Below are positions 42,811-51,499 of a DNA stretch of 64,000 bases, one piece after another. Position 1 is the stretch's first letter, and each line of letters begins with the position of its first letter. Source of the DNA: Sporosarcina sp. Te-1 (GTDB lineage Bacteria > Bacillota > Bacilli > Bacillales_A > Planococcaceae); assembly GCF_017498505.1 (NCBI RefSeq), contig NZ_CP071798.1, forward strand, positions 3,211,501-3,275,500, written 5' to 3'. Made by a program: the position numbers and the translations under genes. Below the pieces are notes generated by a model, which searched no databases, was not told where the DNA came from, and was given only the letters and a program-made list of their open reading frames with translations.

Positions 42811-43093
42811 AACAAAGAACCCCGCCCTATCGTTATTAACGATAAGGACGGGGTTGAATCTCCGTGGTACCACCTTACTTCGCAGCCGGCTCACGCCTGC
42901 CACCTCAATACGTACATGCCAAATAAGCGTATACGTTGACGTGGATAACGAGCGCCAACCCTCGTCGCATCCTACTGATCCGCAGATGTTCAGTGCGAGG
43001 CTCCAGGATCATGTTCAAAAGATTGGTCGGCTTCATTTTCACCATCAGAAGCTCTCTAGGCGACATCCTCTTTTTACTTTTCCCTCTCATAGC
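42811..43093 (-). promoter_or_regulatory. T-box leader (methionine specifier)
   Basis: On the minus strand, stem I contains AGAGAGCTTCTGATGGTG and a specifier loop GAACATGATCCTGGAG with ATG (43010-43012), matching tRNA-Met. The conserved T-box AAGGTGGTACCACGG is at 42862-42877, followed by a terminator hairpin with AACCCCG arms (42811-42855). Uncharged tRNA-Met should favour the antiterminator. The downstream methionyl-tRNA synthetase is the logical target, although its start is unusually far away. Confidence 0.92.
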
Positions 43094-43156
43094 CTATAAA
43101 AAATATAATTGCGATGATTGTAAATCATTTGCTTCGTTTCGTCAATCCTATGGATG

Positions 43157-43463
43157 TCAGGGAGCGCCGGGAGTCAGCCGAAGCATGATGAATATGGACG
43201 ACAGGAGAATCATTAAAAACGTCGACCATAGCAAAATAAGTAGTAGCCAAAGATACCATTTTTTAGTTGCCGGATCAATAAAGGAAGTAAAGCGAGTGTT
43301 CCAAATAAAGGGGCGAGGATATACAAGTTGGAGCGGTTGTAGATTTCCCTTCCTTGTTATAGAAATCGTGGTAACCGATAAGGCTTAAAAGCCAGGGGAT
43401 GAGATCGAACACGCACACTATACTGACATAAAACAACGTAATGGCAATTAAAAATTTTGTAAT
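43157..43463 (-). pseudogene. Decayed membrane protein gene with two frameshifts
   Basis: On the minus strand a strong AAGGAGAGGAGG site is followed eight bases later by ATT instead of a start codon. The frame from there encodes a hydrophobic N-terminus containing FDLIPWLLSLIGYHDFY. Coding moves to a second frame near GAAGGGAAATC (LYILAPLFGTLALLPLL), and to a third at an A6 run (WYLWLLLILLWSTFLMILL), ending at TGA 43157. Joined, this would be a protein of about 100 residues with three membrane helices. The missing start and both shifts indicate loss of function. Confidence 0.6.
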
Positions 43464-43524
43464 GGAAAACTCCTCCTCTCCTTACAGGACCATTGTAACC
43501 TAGTTGGAAACTATTTCAAGTTGA

Positions 43525-43561
43525 AAAACCCCGAAATTGCCAAAATGACAATCCGGAGTTT
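43525..43561 (-). terminator. Rho-independent terminator
   Basis: On the minus strand AAACTCCGGATTGTC pairs with GGCAATTTCGGGGTTT (two wobble pairs) and runs into TTTTT, 15 bp after the small basic protein gene. Confidence 0.7.
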
Positions 43562-43575
43562 TGCTGGATGATTTC

Positions 43576-43752
43576 TTACCCATTTACAGGAGGACGCTTT
43601 GGATCAGAGGGTTCTTCTCGTTTCTTTTTCTGTTTTTTTGCCTGATCATTTTTTCCGATCACACCCATGTCATCAGGACTGATATCAAATCCATAGCCGA
43701 ACTCTTCGCGGTCCAAGGTGTTGCTCTTTTTTATCTTCTTGTCTTTCGCCAA
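43576..43752 (-). CDS. Small charged hypothetical protein
   Basis: A 58-residue hydrophilic protein. GAGGAGGTG places a TTG start at 43752; a longer version beginning at 43824 would start inside the MFS gene. It has a lysine-rich N-terminus, an acidic centre (LDREEFGYGFDISPDDMG) and a basic, proline-rich end. It resembles the many small basic proteins of Bacillales, but I cannot name its family. Cotranscription with the MFS gene is likely, with a terminator just after it. Confidence 0.6.
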   Translation of the reverse strand: MAKDKKIKKSNTLDREEFGYGFDISPDDMGVIGKNDQAKKQKKKREEPSDPKRPPVNG

Positions 43753-43807
43753 TGGAATCACCTCCTCTTCCGAAGGGTGTTCCAGTCGGGAAAGGTTATG
43801 CAGAGAA

Positions 43808-45049
43808 TTATGCTTTCTTTGCATCCGCCTCTGTAAATATCTGCCGTTGTCCTGGCATCCACATGAAGGCGATCAACCAGAGTACACTGATTAGACTGAG
43901 CACGGCGAGGATGATAATGGTAAGGCGCAATGAGACGATATCCGCAAGCCAACCCATGCCGAGAACGAATACAATCTGGAAGACACTTAGGACGACCCCA
44001 TACAAACTTGTGACGCGGCCCATCAATTCAAGTGGTACCTGGTACTGATACCAGGTCGTGTAACCTGTGTTGGCGAATGCATTGAAGAAACCGAGCATAA
44101 TAAAACCTGCCGATATCATGGTGAACGACTGGCTGAACGCATACAGCAAATAGCCAATTGAGACGAGGAGAAGCCCGCCGCCGAACAACATTCGGATGGA
44201 TAGTTTTTCTGACAGTAACGCCACAGCACCGGCTCCGAGAAGGGCTCCGATGCCCGTGATGCTAATCAGCAAGCTGTATTCCATTTCGCTTAATCCGACG
44301 ACTCGTTGGGTAAAGACGACTTCTTGTGCATCCATCGCGAAGGTCATTAGTGTGAATACAAGGTAGATGCCAAGAATCACGAGAAATAGCATTTTGGATT
44401 TTCCAAAGTCCATCACGACTTTCAAGTCTTGTGTAATTGCTTTGACCGATAACGGATTCAGACCGGCTGTTTTCTCTGCATCCACATTTGGCAGCCAGCC
44501 TAAAATGAGGGCAGAAACGAAGAATGAGGCCGCATTGATCCATATTGCAATGTCTACGGATCCCACAATGACGAGCGCTCCGGCGATGGCAGGGCCGATG
44601 ATGAAGGCGCCTGATGTTGTTAAAGAATAGAACGCATTGAACCGTTTCCGTTTCGTCTCTGGAACGAGTGTGGTGGTGTACGTGAGGGACGCAGGAGCGA
44701 AGAACGATTTTGCCATGCTGATGAACCAAAGTAGTATGTAGACGCCCCATACTGAACCCATGAAGGGAACGAGCGCAACCAGGACGCCCCGTATGATGTC
44801 CGTCCAAATCATCATGCGTCGTTTGTTTGCCCGGTCGATCACACTGCCTGCCCAAAATCTGGTGAGGATGGCGGCAGCCGGCCCGACAACCCAAAGCCCT
44901 GCGACGGCAGCAGCTGAGTCGGTCATTTGATAAACGAGCAAGTTGATGGCAACAAGATAGACAAAGTCCCCGATTGTCGATAGCCCCATGGCACTTAATA
45001 AAAGAAACGGGAATCGCCAACCGCTCCAGTTTTGTTTTCTTTTGTTCAT
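43808..45049 (-). CDS. Major facilitator superfamily transporter
   Basis: A 413-residue protein with twelve helices. The loop-2/3 signature FWAGSVIDRANKRRMMIWTD and the matching segment in the second half identify an MFS-type exporter of the DHA1/enterobactin-exporter-like group (YfmI/MefA class). Substrate unknown; efflux of a drug or macrolide-like compound is typical of the group. It is divergent from the two-component system at 45388. Confidence 0.85.
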   Translation of the reverse strand: MNKRKQNWSGWRFPFLLLSAMGLSTIGDFVYLVAINLLVYQMTDSAAAVAGLWVVGPAAAILTRFWAGSVIDRANKRRMMIWTDIIRGVLVALVPFMGSVWGVYILLWFISMAKSFFAPASLTYTTTLVPETKRKRFNAFYSLTTSGAFIIGPAIAGALVIVGSVDIAIWINAASFFVSALILGWLPNVDAEKTAGLNPLSVKAITQDLKVVMDFGKSKMLFLVILGIYLVFTLMTFAMDAQEVVFTQRVVGLSEMEYSLLISITGIGALLGAGAVALLSEKLSIRMLFGGGLLLVSIGYLLYAFSQSFTMISAGFIMLGFFNAFANTGYTTWYQYQVPLELMGRVTSLYGVVLSVFQIVFVLGMGWLADIVSLRLTIIILAVLSLISVLWLIAFMWMPGQRQIFTEADAKKA

Positions 45050-45138
45050 TTTTTCCCCTTTCGACTAAAAAACGTTGTTTAAATCTTCTAGAACGTAAGC
45101 TGAATTCCTGCCGTTTCAATCAAACGGTTGTGACAGGT

Positions 45139-45250
45139 TTATGAAGAATAGTGCGGGCTTATGATACCTTTGGAATAGATTTATCATCGACAAACTGCGA
45201 ATTATCATCTTTTCATGCGTAATTTTCACCACACCATTCCTGTTCTCACC
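45139..45250. repeat. Array F: degenerate ~21-bp phased repeat, core TTATCACC
   Basis: TTATGA at 45139 and 45159, TTATCATC at 45181 and 45202, TTTTCACC at 45223 and TTCTCACC at 45243 are spaced 20, 22, 21, 21 and 20 bp. TTATCACC is the exact reverse complement of the array C core, so this seems a decayed member in opposite orientation. It lies in the divergent spacer 45050-45387, upstream of the response regulator. Confidence 0.5.
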
Positions 45251-45387
45251 GCTTGCCTACCATTCAAGTCTTCGCCTGCAACCTAAAAACACTTCCTTAT
45301 CTTAAGAATTTCTTCATAATTCCCCTTCTGGAATGTTAAGATTTAGGCATTACAATTGGTATCATAAGAAAAAGGCAGGTGGGGCGG

Positions 45388-46077
45388 ATGGCGAAATTTA
45401 CTGTTCTTGTGGCGGATGACGATAAAGAGATCCGCGAGGGGATTGAAATTTATTTGAAAAATGAAGGTTACGATGTCTTGAAGGCGGCGGATGGGCTGGA
45501 GGCACTTGATTTATTGCGGTCCAATGAAGTCCATCTTCTGATCCTTGATATTATGATGCCTAACATGGATGGGATAGCGGCAACGTTCAAAATACGGGAG
45601 GCGCAAAATGTGCCGATTATCATGCTGAGTGCGAAGGCGGAGGATAGCGACAAGATCCACGGTCTTTCGGTTGGAGCAGACGATTATGTGACGAAGCCGT
45701 TCCATCCGCTGGAATTGATGGCCCGGGTGAAGTCACAGCTTCGCCGCTACGTCCAGCTTGGTACGTATGACGGCCAGAAGAAGATTGAAATTGACGGCTT
45801 GTCATTGGATGAAGAGGCGAAGGAGTTGACGGTGGATGGGAACCCGGTCAAACTGACGCCGATCGAGTACAAAATTACGGAACTGCTCATGAAAAATGCG
45901 GGACGGGTTTTTTCCATTAATGAAATTTACGAGCGCGTATGGAATGAAGAAGCGTACAATGCGGAAAACATCGTGGCGGTGCATATCCGGAAAATTAGAG
46001 AAAAAATCGAGGCGGATCCGAAAAATCCGAGATATTTGAAGGTGGTGTGGGGCATTGGCTACAAGATCGAAAAATAA
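45388..46077 (+). CDS. OmpR/VanR-type response regulator
   Basis: A 229-residue regulator: receiver domain with acidic pocket DDD at residues 10-12, phospho-acceptor Asp54 (LILDIMMP) and the conserved Lys in DYVTKPF, and a C-terminal winged helix with LTPIEYKITELLMKNAGRVFS and VHIRKIREKI. It most resembles VanR/YclJ-type regulators. CAGGTGGGG places the start at ATG 45388. The downstream small ORF begins inside its last codons and the kinase follows, so the three form one unit. Confidence 0.92.
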   Translation: MAKFTVLVADDDKEIREGIEIYLKNEGYDVLKAADGLEALDLLRSNEVHLLILDIMMPNMDGIAATFKIREAQNVPIIMLSAKAEDSDKIHGLSVGADDYVTKPFHPLELMARVKSQLRRYVQLGTYDGQKKIEIDGLSLDEEAKELTVDGNPVKLTPIEYKITELLMKNAGRVFSINEIYERVWNEEAYNAENIVAVHIRKIREKIEADPKNPRYLKVVWGIGYKIEK

Positions 46078-46234
46078 TTGGGGATTGATCGGATCGCTTG
46101 TATCTATCGGTTTGGCTGTTATCAGTATTGGCTACTGCTTTCCGTCCATCCTTGAAATGATCGGCAATGGCTGGGAACGATCAACTCGCACGGTGGCGTT
46201 CTTTGCCAGGATCATTACAGGGGGGGATGCCTAA
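46055..46234 (+). CDS. Small membrane ORF between response regulator and kinase, 59 residues
   Basis: TTG 46055 follows AAGGTGG inside the end of the regulator gene (different frame). The frame stays open to TAA 46232-46234, whose last base is the first of the kinase ATG (TAATG). The product has one hydrophobic segment (residues 9-30) and an amphipathic C-terminus. Overlaps at both ends suggest translational coupling and favour a real gene. It could be a membrane partner of the kinase or the detached N-terminal helix of an ancestral kinase. A TTG at 46085 is an alternative start. Confidence 0.55.
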   Translation: MATRSKNNWGLIGSLVSIGLAVISIGYCFPSILEMIGNGWERSTRTVAFFARIITGGDA

Positions 46235-48447
46235 TGAAGCAAAAGGGATTGTTGATTCTTTGGTCAACGCTTGTAGCCTTACTTCTCGTTGCGGCTCCAT
46301 CATGTATCCGTCTCAGTTCACAGCTGTTTGGCAAAGACTTTACGGATTCCGAGGAGTTTCAGTGGCGGATGGATGAAGTGTATGACACATTGGGGGCTGC
46401 TGTCCTAAATCCGATTGATCCGGATGAGGCGGTGAAACATATTACTGTGTCGCCGGAGGAGATTGAGGAGCATCGGAACCGATATGGGACGTTGTCAGAA
46501 CAACTCGCCAACATTCATGCCCAATACGCAGACCAGATCGCTGAAGCAAAAGAAGCTGGAAATGATAAGGTGCTGACTGCTCTTGTAAAAGAACGGGATG
46601 CCAAAATGGAAGACATTCAGCAAAACTTTGAGAGCGATGCGCATGTGGAAGAGAAGATACGGAAAGAAAAAGCCAAGTACTTGAAAAGTTATTTGGTAGA
46701 GATGAAAGAAAATTATACGTTTACGTTTCCGGTTGTCTATCAATTGAAGGATATCGAAACGGGTGAGGAATTCTCTTCAGGTGACCCCCACGTGCTTGTG
46801 GGGTATGAAAAGACGTTCGACTCGTCGTCAGGATATTTGAGGGCTCGTTCCTTGCCGTCTTCCGATCAGCATGAATTGACCTTTACTCGTCCCGGAAATA
46901 GTGATGTTGCGGTATCAGACTATGACTTGATGAATATGCAGAATCCGCCCCGCCAATTTGAAGGGACGGTCATCGTGCCCAAATCAGTATTTGCCAAGGG
47001 GGGCATGCTTTATTACGAGTATTCTAACTTCAATAAATCGAAATATGCGGCCTATATATTCTGGGCAATTGCCATTATCTCCGTTATTTTATTGTTCACA
47101 GTCATGAAATTTAAAAAGGCATGGGTCTTGGATACAAGGGTGGTTGACATATATGATCGATTAAAGATCGACGGGAAAGCTGCAGTTTTCTTTCTAGCTG
47201 CCCTTACAACGATGTCTTATACACAAAATATGTCTCATAATGTAATCAATGTCTTTTCCACAGGTTCCTTGGAACGTTGGATTATTGAAGCCTTTATGTT
47301 TGTGATCTTTGGTGTCCTCATGGTGTCCGTTCTTGCTTTCCAAATCATGAATGGAATTGAACGATGGAAGAAGCCGGGCGTCTTTGAAAAGGATTTATTG
47401 GACAGCTATACATTGCTGTTTTTCTCAGCGCTCCAAGGGATGTTCCTTAAATCATCCATTGGTGTTCAATCGTTCGTCCTGCTGATCGGTTTTTTCTTAG
47501 CTGGTATCGGGTTCGTGGGAATGTTCCTTGATCCATTCTTCATGCTTATCTATTTCTTTTGCGTACTATTTTTAGGCTTTCCGGTACTATTCGTCTTTAT
47601 CCGGCGGGTGGCGTATTTAAATAAAATCCTAGTGGCAACTGAGTCCATGGCGGCCGGGCGACTTAACCAGGATATTAAGGTGGAAGGAAAATCGCCACTT
47701 GCCGAGCATGCGCGTAATCTGAACAATCTGCGGGAAGGCGTCCGCAATTCGATGAGCGAGCAGGCGAAAAGTGAGCGGTTGAAAACAGAATTGATTACGA
47801 ATGTGAGCCATGATCTTCGAACACCATTGACATCCATCATTACGTATACAGACCTTTTGAAGAAGGAAGGGTTGTCCCCTGAGGAGAAGGCGCAGTATGT
47901 CGATATATTGGATAAGAAATCGCAACGCCTGAAAACGTTGATCGAGGATTTATTCGAAGTGTCCAAGATGGCAAGCGGCAATTTGGAGCTCCATAAACAG
48001 CGGGTCGATTTGACGCAGCTGCTGCAGCAGGCTCTCGCAGAACATGCGGAGGATATCGCGAAATCGGGACTCGATTTCAGAACGGATATGCCGGAGGAGC
48101 CGCTCATTTCCTATGTGGATGGGCAGCGCTGGTGGCGAGTGCTGGACAATCTGATCGTCAATGCTGTTAAGTATTCGTTACCAGGTACTCGGGTGTACGT
48201 CACCCTTCGCAAAATGGGAGATACTGCGGAATTTGTGGTGAAAAATATAACGAAATATGAGCTGGGTGAAAATGTCGATGAACTGTTTGAGCGATTCAAG
48301 CGGGCTGATACAGCAAGACATACGGATGGATCGGGTCTTGGCTTAGCGATTGCCCAATCGATTGTGGATATGCACCATGGCACAATGAAAATTGAATTGG
48401 ATGGAGACTTATTCAAAGTGACGGTCGTCGTCCCTGCGGGTTATTGA
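46234..48447 (+). CDS. Multi-pass membrane sensor histidine kinase
   Basis: A 737-residue kinase. It has one N-terminal helix (residues 5-24), a large extracytoplasmic domain (about 25-265) including a charged coiled-coil-like stretch (85-150), then five to six more helices (about 267-465), a HAMP-like linker, and HisKA with NVSHDLRTPLTS (His526). The ATPase has an N-box (DNLIVNAVKYS) and GSGLGLAIAQS. The middle membrane block is unusual for VanS-like kinases and suggests membrane-borne sensing. ATG 46234 overlaps the small ORF's stop. Its partner regulator is at 45388. Confidence 0.9.
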   Translation: MKQKGLLILWSTLVALLLVAAPSCIRLSSQLFGKDFTDSEEFQWRMDEVYDTLGAAVLNPIDPDEAVKHITVSPEEIEEHRNRYGTLSEQLANIHAQYADQIAEAKEAGNDKVLTALVKERDAKMEDIQQNFESDAHVEEKIRKEKAKYLKSYLVEMKENYTFTFPVVYQLKDIETGEEFSSGDPHVLVGYEKTFDSSSGYLRARSLPSSDQHELTFTRPGNSDVAVSDYDLMNMQNPPRQFEGTVIVPKSVFAKGGMLYYEYSNFNKSKYAAYIFWAIAIISVILLFTVMKFKKAWVLDTRVVDIYDRLKIDGKAAVFFLAALTTMSYTQNMSHNVINVFSTGSLERWIIEAFMFVIFGVLMVSVLAFQIMNGIERWKKPGVFEKDLLDSYTLLFFSALQGMFLKSSIGVQSFVLLIGFFLAGIGFVGMFLDPFFMLIYFFCVLFLGFPVLFVFIRRVAYLNKILVATESMAAGRLNQDIKVEGKSPLAEHARNLNNLREGVRNSMSEQAKSERLKTELITNVSHDLRTPLTSIITYTDLLKKEGLSPEEKAQYVDILDKKSQRLKTLIEDLFEVSKMASGNLELHKQRVDLTQLLQQALAEHAEDIAKSGLDFRTDMPEEPLISYVDGQRWWRVLDNLIVNAVKYSLPGTRVYVTLRKMGDTAEFVVKNITKYELGENVDELFERFKRADTARHTDGSGLGLAIAQSIVDMHHGTMKIELDGDLFKVTVVVPAGY

Positions 48448-48452
48448 GATAG

Positions 48453-48492
48453 AGCTGTATGTAGGCCGAAATGGCTTGCATACGGCTTTTTT
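48453..48492 (+). terminator. Rho-independent terminator
   Basis: AGCTGTATG and CATACGGCT arms (one G-U) with a 20-nt loop, then TTTTTT. It closes the two-component operon. Confidence 0.7.
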
Positions 48493-48571
48493 AGATTTTC
48501 AGGCAGGTTTGCGGCAGCTTGCTTACAGGGAATACAGTAAGCAACACTCAATTTTGTTCGGGAGGCGCCGT

Positions 48572-49609
48572 ATGCTGAAACGTTGGCTTGATATTCGACT
48601 TCGATACCGAAGATTGTTCATTATTATTGGTATGACTGCTATGCTTCTTACCATTTCAACCGTAGGCTTTGTCTATATAGAGGATATCTCGCCATTCAAC
48701 GCTTTTTGGATGACCATCGTTTCTATTATGACCATTGGCTATGGCGACATTTATCCGACCACGCAGGAAGGCCGTTGGTTTGCCCTGCTCCTCATTCCGA
48801 TGGGAGTCGGAATTATCACCTATGCACTCGGTGTCGGCTTTTCCTTTTTAATTGAAAATCAATTATCCAAGAAAGTGTGGAATCGAAGAATGCAACAGGA
48901 AATTAGCAAGTTAAATGGACATATTATCGTTTGCGGATTCGGCCGTGTAGCGCAGCAAGTGTATCGGCAATTGAAAGAAGAGGAACGGGATGTGCCCGTT
49001 TTATATATTTGTGATGATGAGGATGCGCTGTTAGCCGTGGTGGAGCAAGGCACGCTGCGGTTGATCGGCGATCCGACTGACAAGGAGATGCTTGTAAAGG
49101 CGCGAGTGGATAAAGCACGGGCGTTGATCGCGGCTCTTCCAAACGATGCCGATAATGTCTTTATTACGCTGACTGCCAAAAGCCTCAATGAAGAAATTGA
49201 AATCGCCGCGCGTGCAGAACGTGAGGATTCGGAGGAAGTGTTGAAACGGGCGGGCGCCTCCCGGGTCATCAATCCAACTGTGATTGGCGGCCGGGAGTTG
49301 GCCATGTCGGTTATCAAACCGAAAGGGACGGATTACATTAATGATCTGATCCGTTCTGAGAAAAAGGAATTGATGGTAGAGGAAGTGATCTTGGAAGCAG
49401 ACTCTCCATTGGTCGGAAAAACTGTCGAAGAGGTGAACATCCGTAAAACGTTTGGCATCACCCTCGTGGCCATTATGCGGAAGGGCAAGCTGATCAGCAA
49501 TCCCGACTTCCAAGAAGTCTTCCGCAACGACGATACGCTTATTGCGATCGGCGACCCGAAAGGAGTCGAAAAGCTGCGGAAGGAGTTGGGTGTTGAGGTG
49601 GATCAATAA
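48572..49609 (+). CDS. Two-helix potassium channel with TrkA-N/TrkA-C domains
   Basis: A 345-residue protein: two transmembrane helices flank a pore loop with the filter TIGYGD (residues 54-59). A Rossmann RCK domain begins at IIVCGFGRVAQQVY (about 110), and a TrkA-C domain ends the chain. It should form a ligand-gated K+ channel (MthK/YugO-like). GGGAGGCG fixes ATG 48572; a longer version lacks a ribosome site. Its 3' end overlaps the convergent CPBP gene by 7 bp. Confidence 0.92.
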   Translation: MLKRWLDIRLRYRRLFIIIGMTAMLLTISTVGFVYIEDISPFNAFWMTIVSIMTIGYGDIYPTTQEGRWFALLLIPMGVGIITYALGVGFSFLIENQLSKKVWNRRMQQEISKLNGHIIVCGFGRVAQQVYRQLKEEERDVPVLYICDDEDALLAVVEQGTLRLIGDPTDKEMLVKARVDKARALIAALPNDADNVFITLTAKSLNEEIEIAARAEREDSEEVLKRAGASRVINPTVIGGRELAMSVIKPKGTDYINDLIRSEKKELMVEEVILEADSPLVGKTVEEVNIRKTFGITLVAIMRKGKLISNPDFQEVFRNDDTLIAIGDPKGVEKLRKELGVEVDQ

Positions 49610-50253
49610 AAATAAAGAAGATAGGCACCAATGAGTAGGATGCCCAAATCCGCGCTCATATGTATGATCCAAGACGGCAGGATTGTTCCACTTTTTTGAT
49701 TGGTAAACTGGAAAATGAAACCGCCTGTCCATAGGCCGGCAATGGCGAGTAGGAGAATCGGTGCAGTAAACCAGGGCAAAAAGATGGCGATATGGTAGAT
49801 GGCAAAGAAAAACGGCGGCAACAGCATGCGCAATTTGGATTGTCCCAATAAATCCGGCAGCAACCCGCGGAAAAAGAACTCCTCCAGAAGGGAATTTCCG
49901 AAAAGGATATAAAGGGCGATGATAGGGAAGACAATCGGTGTAATGCCCGAATCCGCCAGATCCATTTGCAAAGCATTCAAATCGATAGAGGTGCGAAGTA
50001 ACAGGAAAGCCCCAATAATCGAAGCCATTACTGCCAGTCCTGCAAGGACCGCTCTCTTTATGCTAGTGCGATCCGTTTGGCGAATACGCAAAAACGAAAA
50101 ACGGGACGAGCGAAACAGGACAAGTGGGATAAATAAAAATAACATCAATTTTGCGGTGGTTTTCCAAATATACGCTACTCCGATGCCTTGCTCGATCCAA
50201 AGCAGTATGAGCATGCTCAAGATTGGAAACAGAATGCCGAACCCTTTTTTCAT
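49603..50253 (-). CDS. CPBP-family intramembrane metalloprotease (second copy)
   Basis: A 216-residue membrane protein with about seven helices and CPBP motifs LLEEFFFRG (Glu124, Glu125, Arg129), IYHIAIF and SWIIHMSADL. It is shorter than the copy at 38122 and not closely similar outside the motifs. GCGAGGTG fixes ATG 50253. Convergent with the potassium channel gene. Substrate unknown. Confidence 0.85.
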   Translation of the reverse strand: MKKGFGILFPILSMLILLWIEQGIGVAYIWKTTAKLMLFLFIPLVLFRSSRFSFLRIRQTDRTSIKRAVLAGLAVMASIIGAFLLLRTSIDLNALQMDLADSGITPIVFPIIALYILFGNSLLEEFFFRGLLPDLLGQSKLRMLLPPFFFAIYHIAIFLPWFTAPILLLAIAGLWTGGFIFQFTNQKSGTILPSWIIHMSADLGILLIGAYLLYFY

Positions 50254-50397
50254 GAAGCACCTCGCTGTCTTTATGGATTCAGACGTAAAAAAAAGCAACG
50301 GGTTTCCGAAAAACCGGTTTAGCGGACAGCAAAAGAGGGAAAAGAATAAAACTACTCTCTGCCATTGCGGTAGAGCGGGGAAAAGGAGGAGTCCGTA

Positions 50398-50739
50398 ATG
50401 ACAATCAAAGATGGTACGTACCCAAATAAAAAAGATATTGAACCGAAAATCTTATTCCATGGAAAAAAACCGACAACTTACGATGAACTGCCATTATCAG
50501 ATCCGGCCGACTCCAATTGGACGAAGGAATTCCGAAAAAATGCCGAAGATAAAACCGGTAAAGATAGTCCCTCCGCGTACAGTGAAAACAAAAAAGGCGG
50601 AAACCCCAATTATCATGTATTAAAGCCCGGGGAACGTTTCCCGTACGGGGATCGAGAAAAATACAATCGTGAATTTAATCAGAAAGCCCATGAAAAATGG
50701 AATGAACATAAAAATAAACCCGCTGATAAAAAGGCGTAA
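50398..50739 (+). CDS. Small hydrophilic protein sharing a tail module with the channel at 52162
   Basis: A 113-residue, highly charged protein with no signal peptide or helix. It contains DELPLSDPADSN (about 38-49) and PGERFPYGDR (about 77-86). The same two blocks in the same order, DELPLSDPADSN and PGEEYPYDPNR, form the C-terminal tail of the TM-helix-repeat channel 3 kb downstream. The function is unknown. AAAGGAGGAG precedes ATG 50398. A terminator follows. Confidence 0.75.
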   Translation: MTIKDGTYPNKKDIEPKILFHGKKPTTYDELPLSDPADSNWTKEFRKNAEDKTGKDSPSAYSENKKGGNPNYHVLKPGERFPYGDREKYNREFNQKAHEKWNEHKNKPADKKA

Positions 50740-50772
50740 ACGGCAACCAGATCAGGGATTGCCGTTTTTTTC
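50738..50772 (+). terminator. Rho-independent terminator
   Basis: AAACGGCAA and TTGCCGTTT arms with a 12-nt loop and a seven-T run. Confidence 0.82.
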
Positions 50773-50811
50773 GTTTTTTGGCGTATGATAGATGTGAAAG
50801 GAGAGAGGAAT

Positions 50812-51270
50812 ATGAGTACAATAGCGCAATTGGAATTTGCCCGTCATCACACAGTAGGTCGTCTAGAGCGGGCGCAAGCGAAAGCCTGGGATGAGCAGCC
50901 GGAAGGATTCAGCAACACGATTCGCTGGAACGCAGGACATATTTATTCGTCAATGGAATATTTCATTAGTTCCATCCTGCCTGATTACACACCGGTTCAT
51001 CCCGAATGGGGAGCGCTGTTCGCAACGGGGACAAACCCAGGTCAATGGGAAGGGCAGCCGCCGAGCAATGAGGAACTACTGGCAGCTTTAAAAGAACAAC
51101 CTAGAAGAGTTAGTTCAGTTGTGGAAGGTAAATGGGATGAAAAATTGGCCCAGGCTATTACGATTGGTCCGCTGACGATGGAAACAGTCGGCGAGGTAGT
51201 TGAATTTGTCGTATGGCATGAAGGTACACACGCAGGGTTGATCGATGCGTTAGTTCGAGTGACAGCATAA
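50812..51270 (+). CDS. DinB-family protein
   Basis: A 152-residue four-helix-bundle protein of the DinB/DfrB type. Histidines occur in RWNAGHIYSSMEYF and VVWHEGTHAGLIDAL; the metal-binding triad of the family is His in the second helix and the HxxxH-like pair in the fourth. Members include bacillithiol S-transferases and DNA-damage-inducible proteins of unknown function. AAAGGAGAG supports ATG 50812. Confidence 0.82.
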   Translation: MSTIAQLEFARHHTVGRLERAQAKAWDEQPEGFSNTIRWNAGHIYSSMEYFISSILPDYTPVHPEWGALFATGTNPGQWEGQPPSNEELLAALKEQPRRVSSVVEGKWDEKLAQAITIGPLTMETVGEVVEFVVWHEGTHAGLIDALVRVTA

Positions 51271-51283
51271 ATATCTTCATGAG

Positions 51284-51316
51284 TGTCCGGTGCGGGAATT
51301 CCGTTGCCGGACATTT
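51284..51316 (+). terminator. Hairpin with short T-run
   Basis: TGTCCGG and CCGGACA arms with a 16-nt loop and TTTT. A probable terminator of the DinB gene. Confidence 0.55.
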
Positions 51317-51499
51317 TGTAGTTCTAAGATTACAGATTAAGGGTTTCATCATACTGCTTGAGATGCCTCTTATTGGTGATATTCCCCTTTTGGTTTTCTT
51401 CGTTCTTTATTTCTATATTACCATTCGGTTTATTTCAAATCACTCCATGGGTTCATTTTCCTGTAAAATTAGTTACAATTAACAGAGGGAGGGAATGAA

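Noticed and set aside
42936..43388. 150-codon plus-strand frame
   Set aside because: It is antisense to the T-box leader and the decayed membrane gene, with no ribosome site.
49031..49732. 233-codon minus-strand frame opposite the potassium channel gene
   Set aside because: Antisense shadow of a clear TrkA-domain gene; composition (many His, Arg, Phe) is non-coding-like.
51279..51482. 67-codon hydrophobic plus-strand frame after the DinB gene
   Set aside because: Starts inside the DinB terminator hairpin and has no ribosome site.
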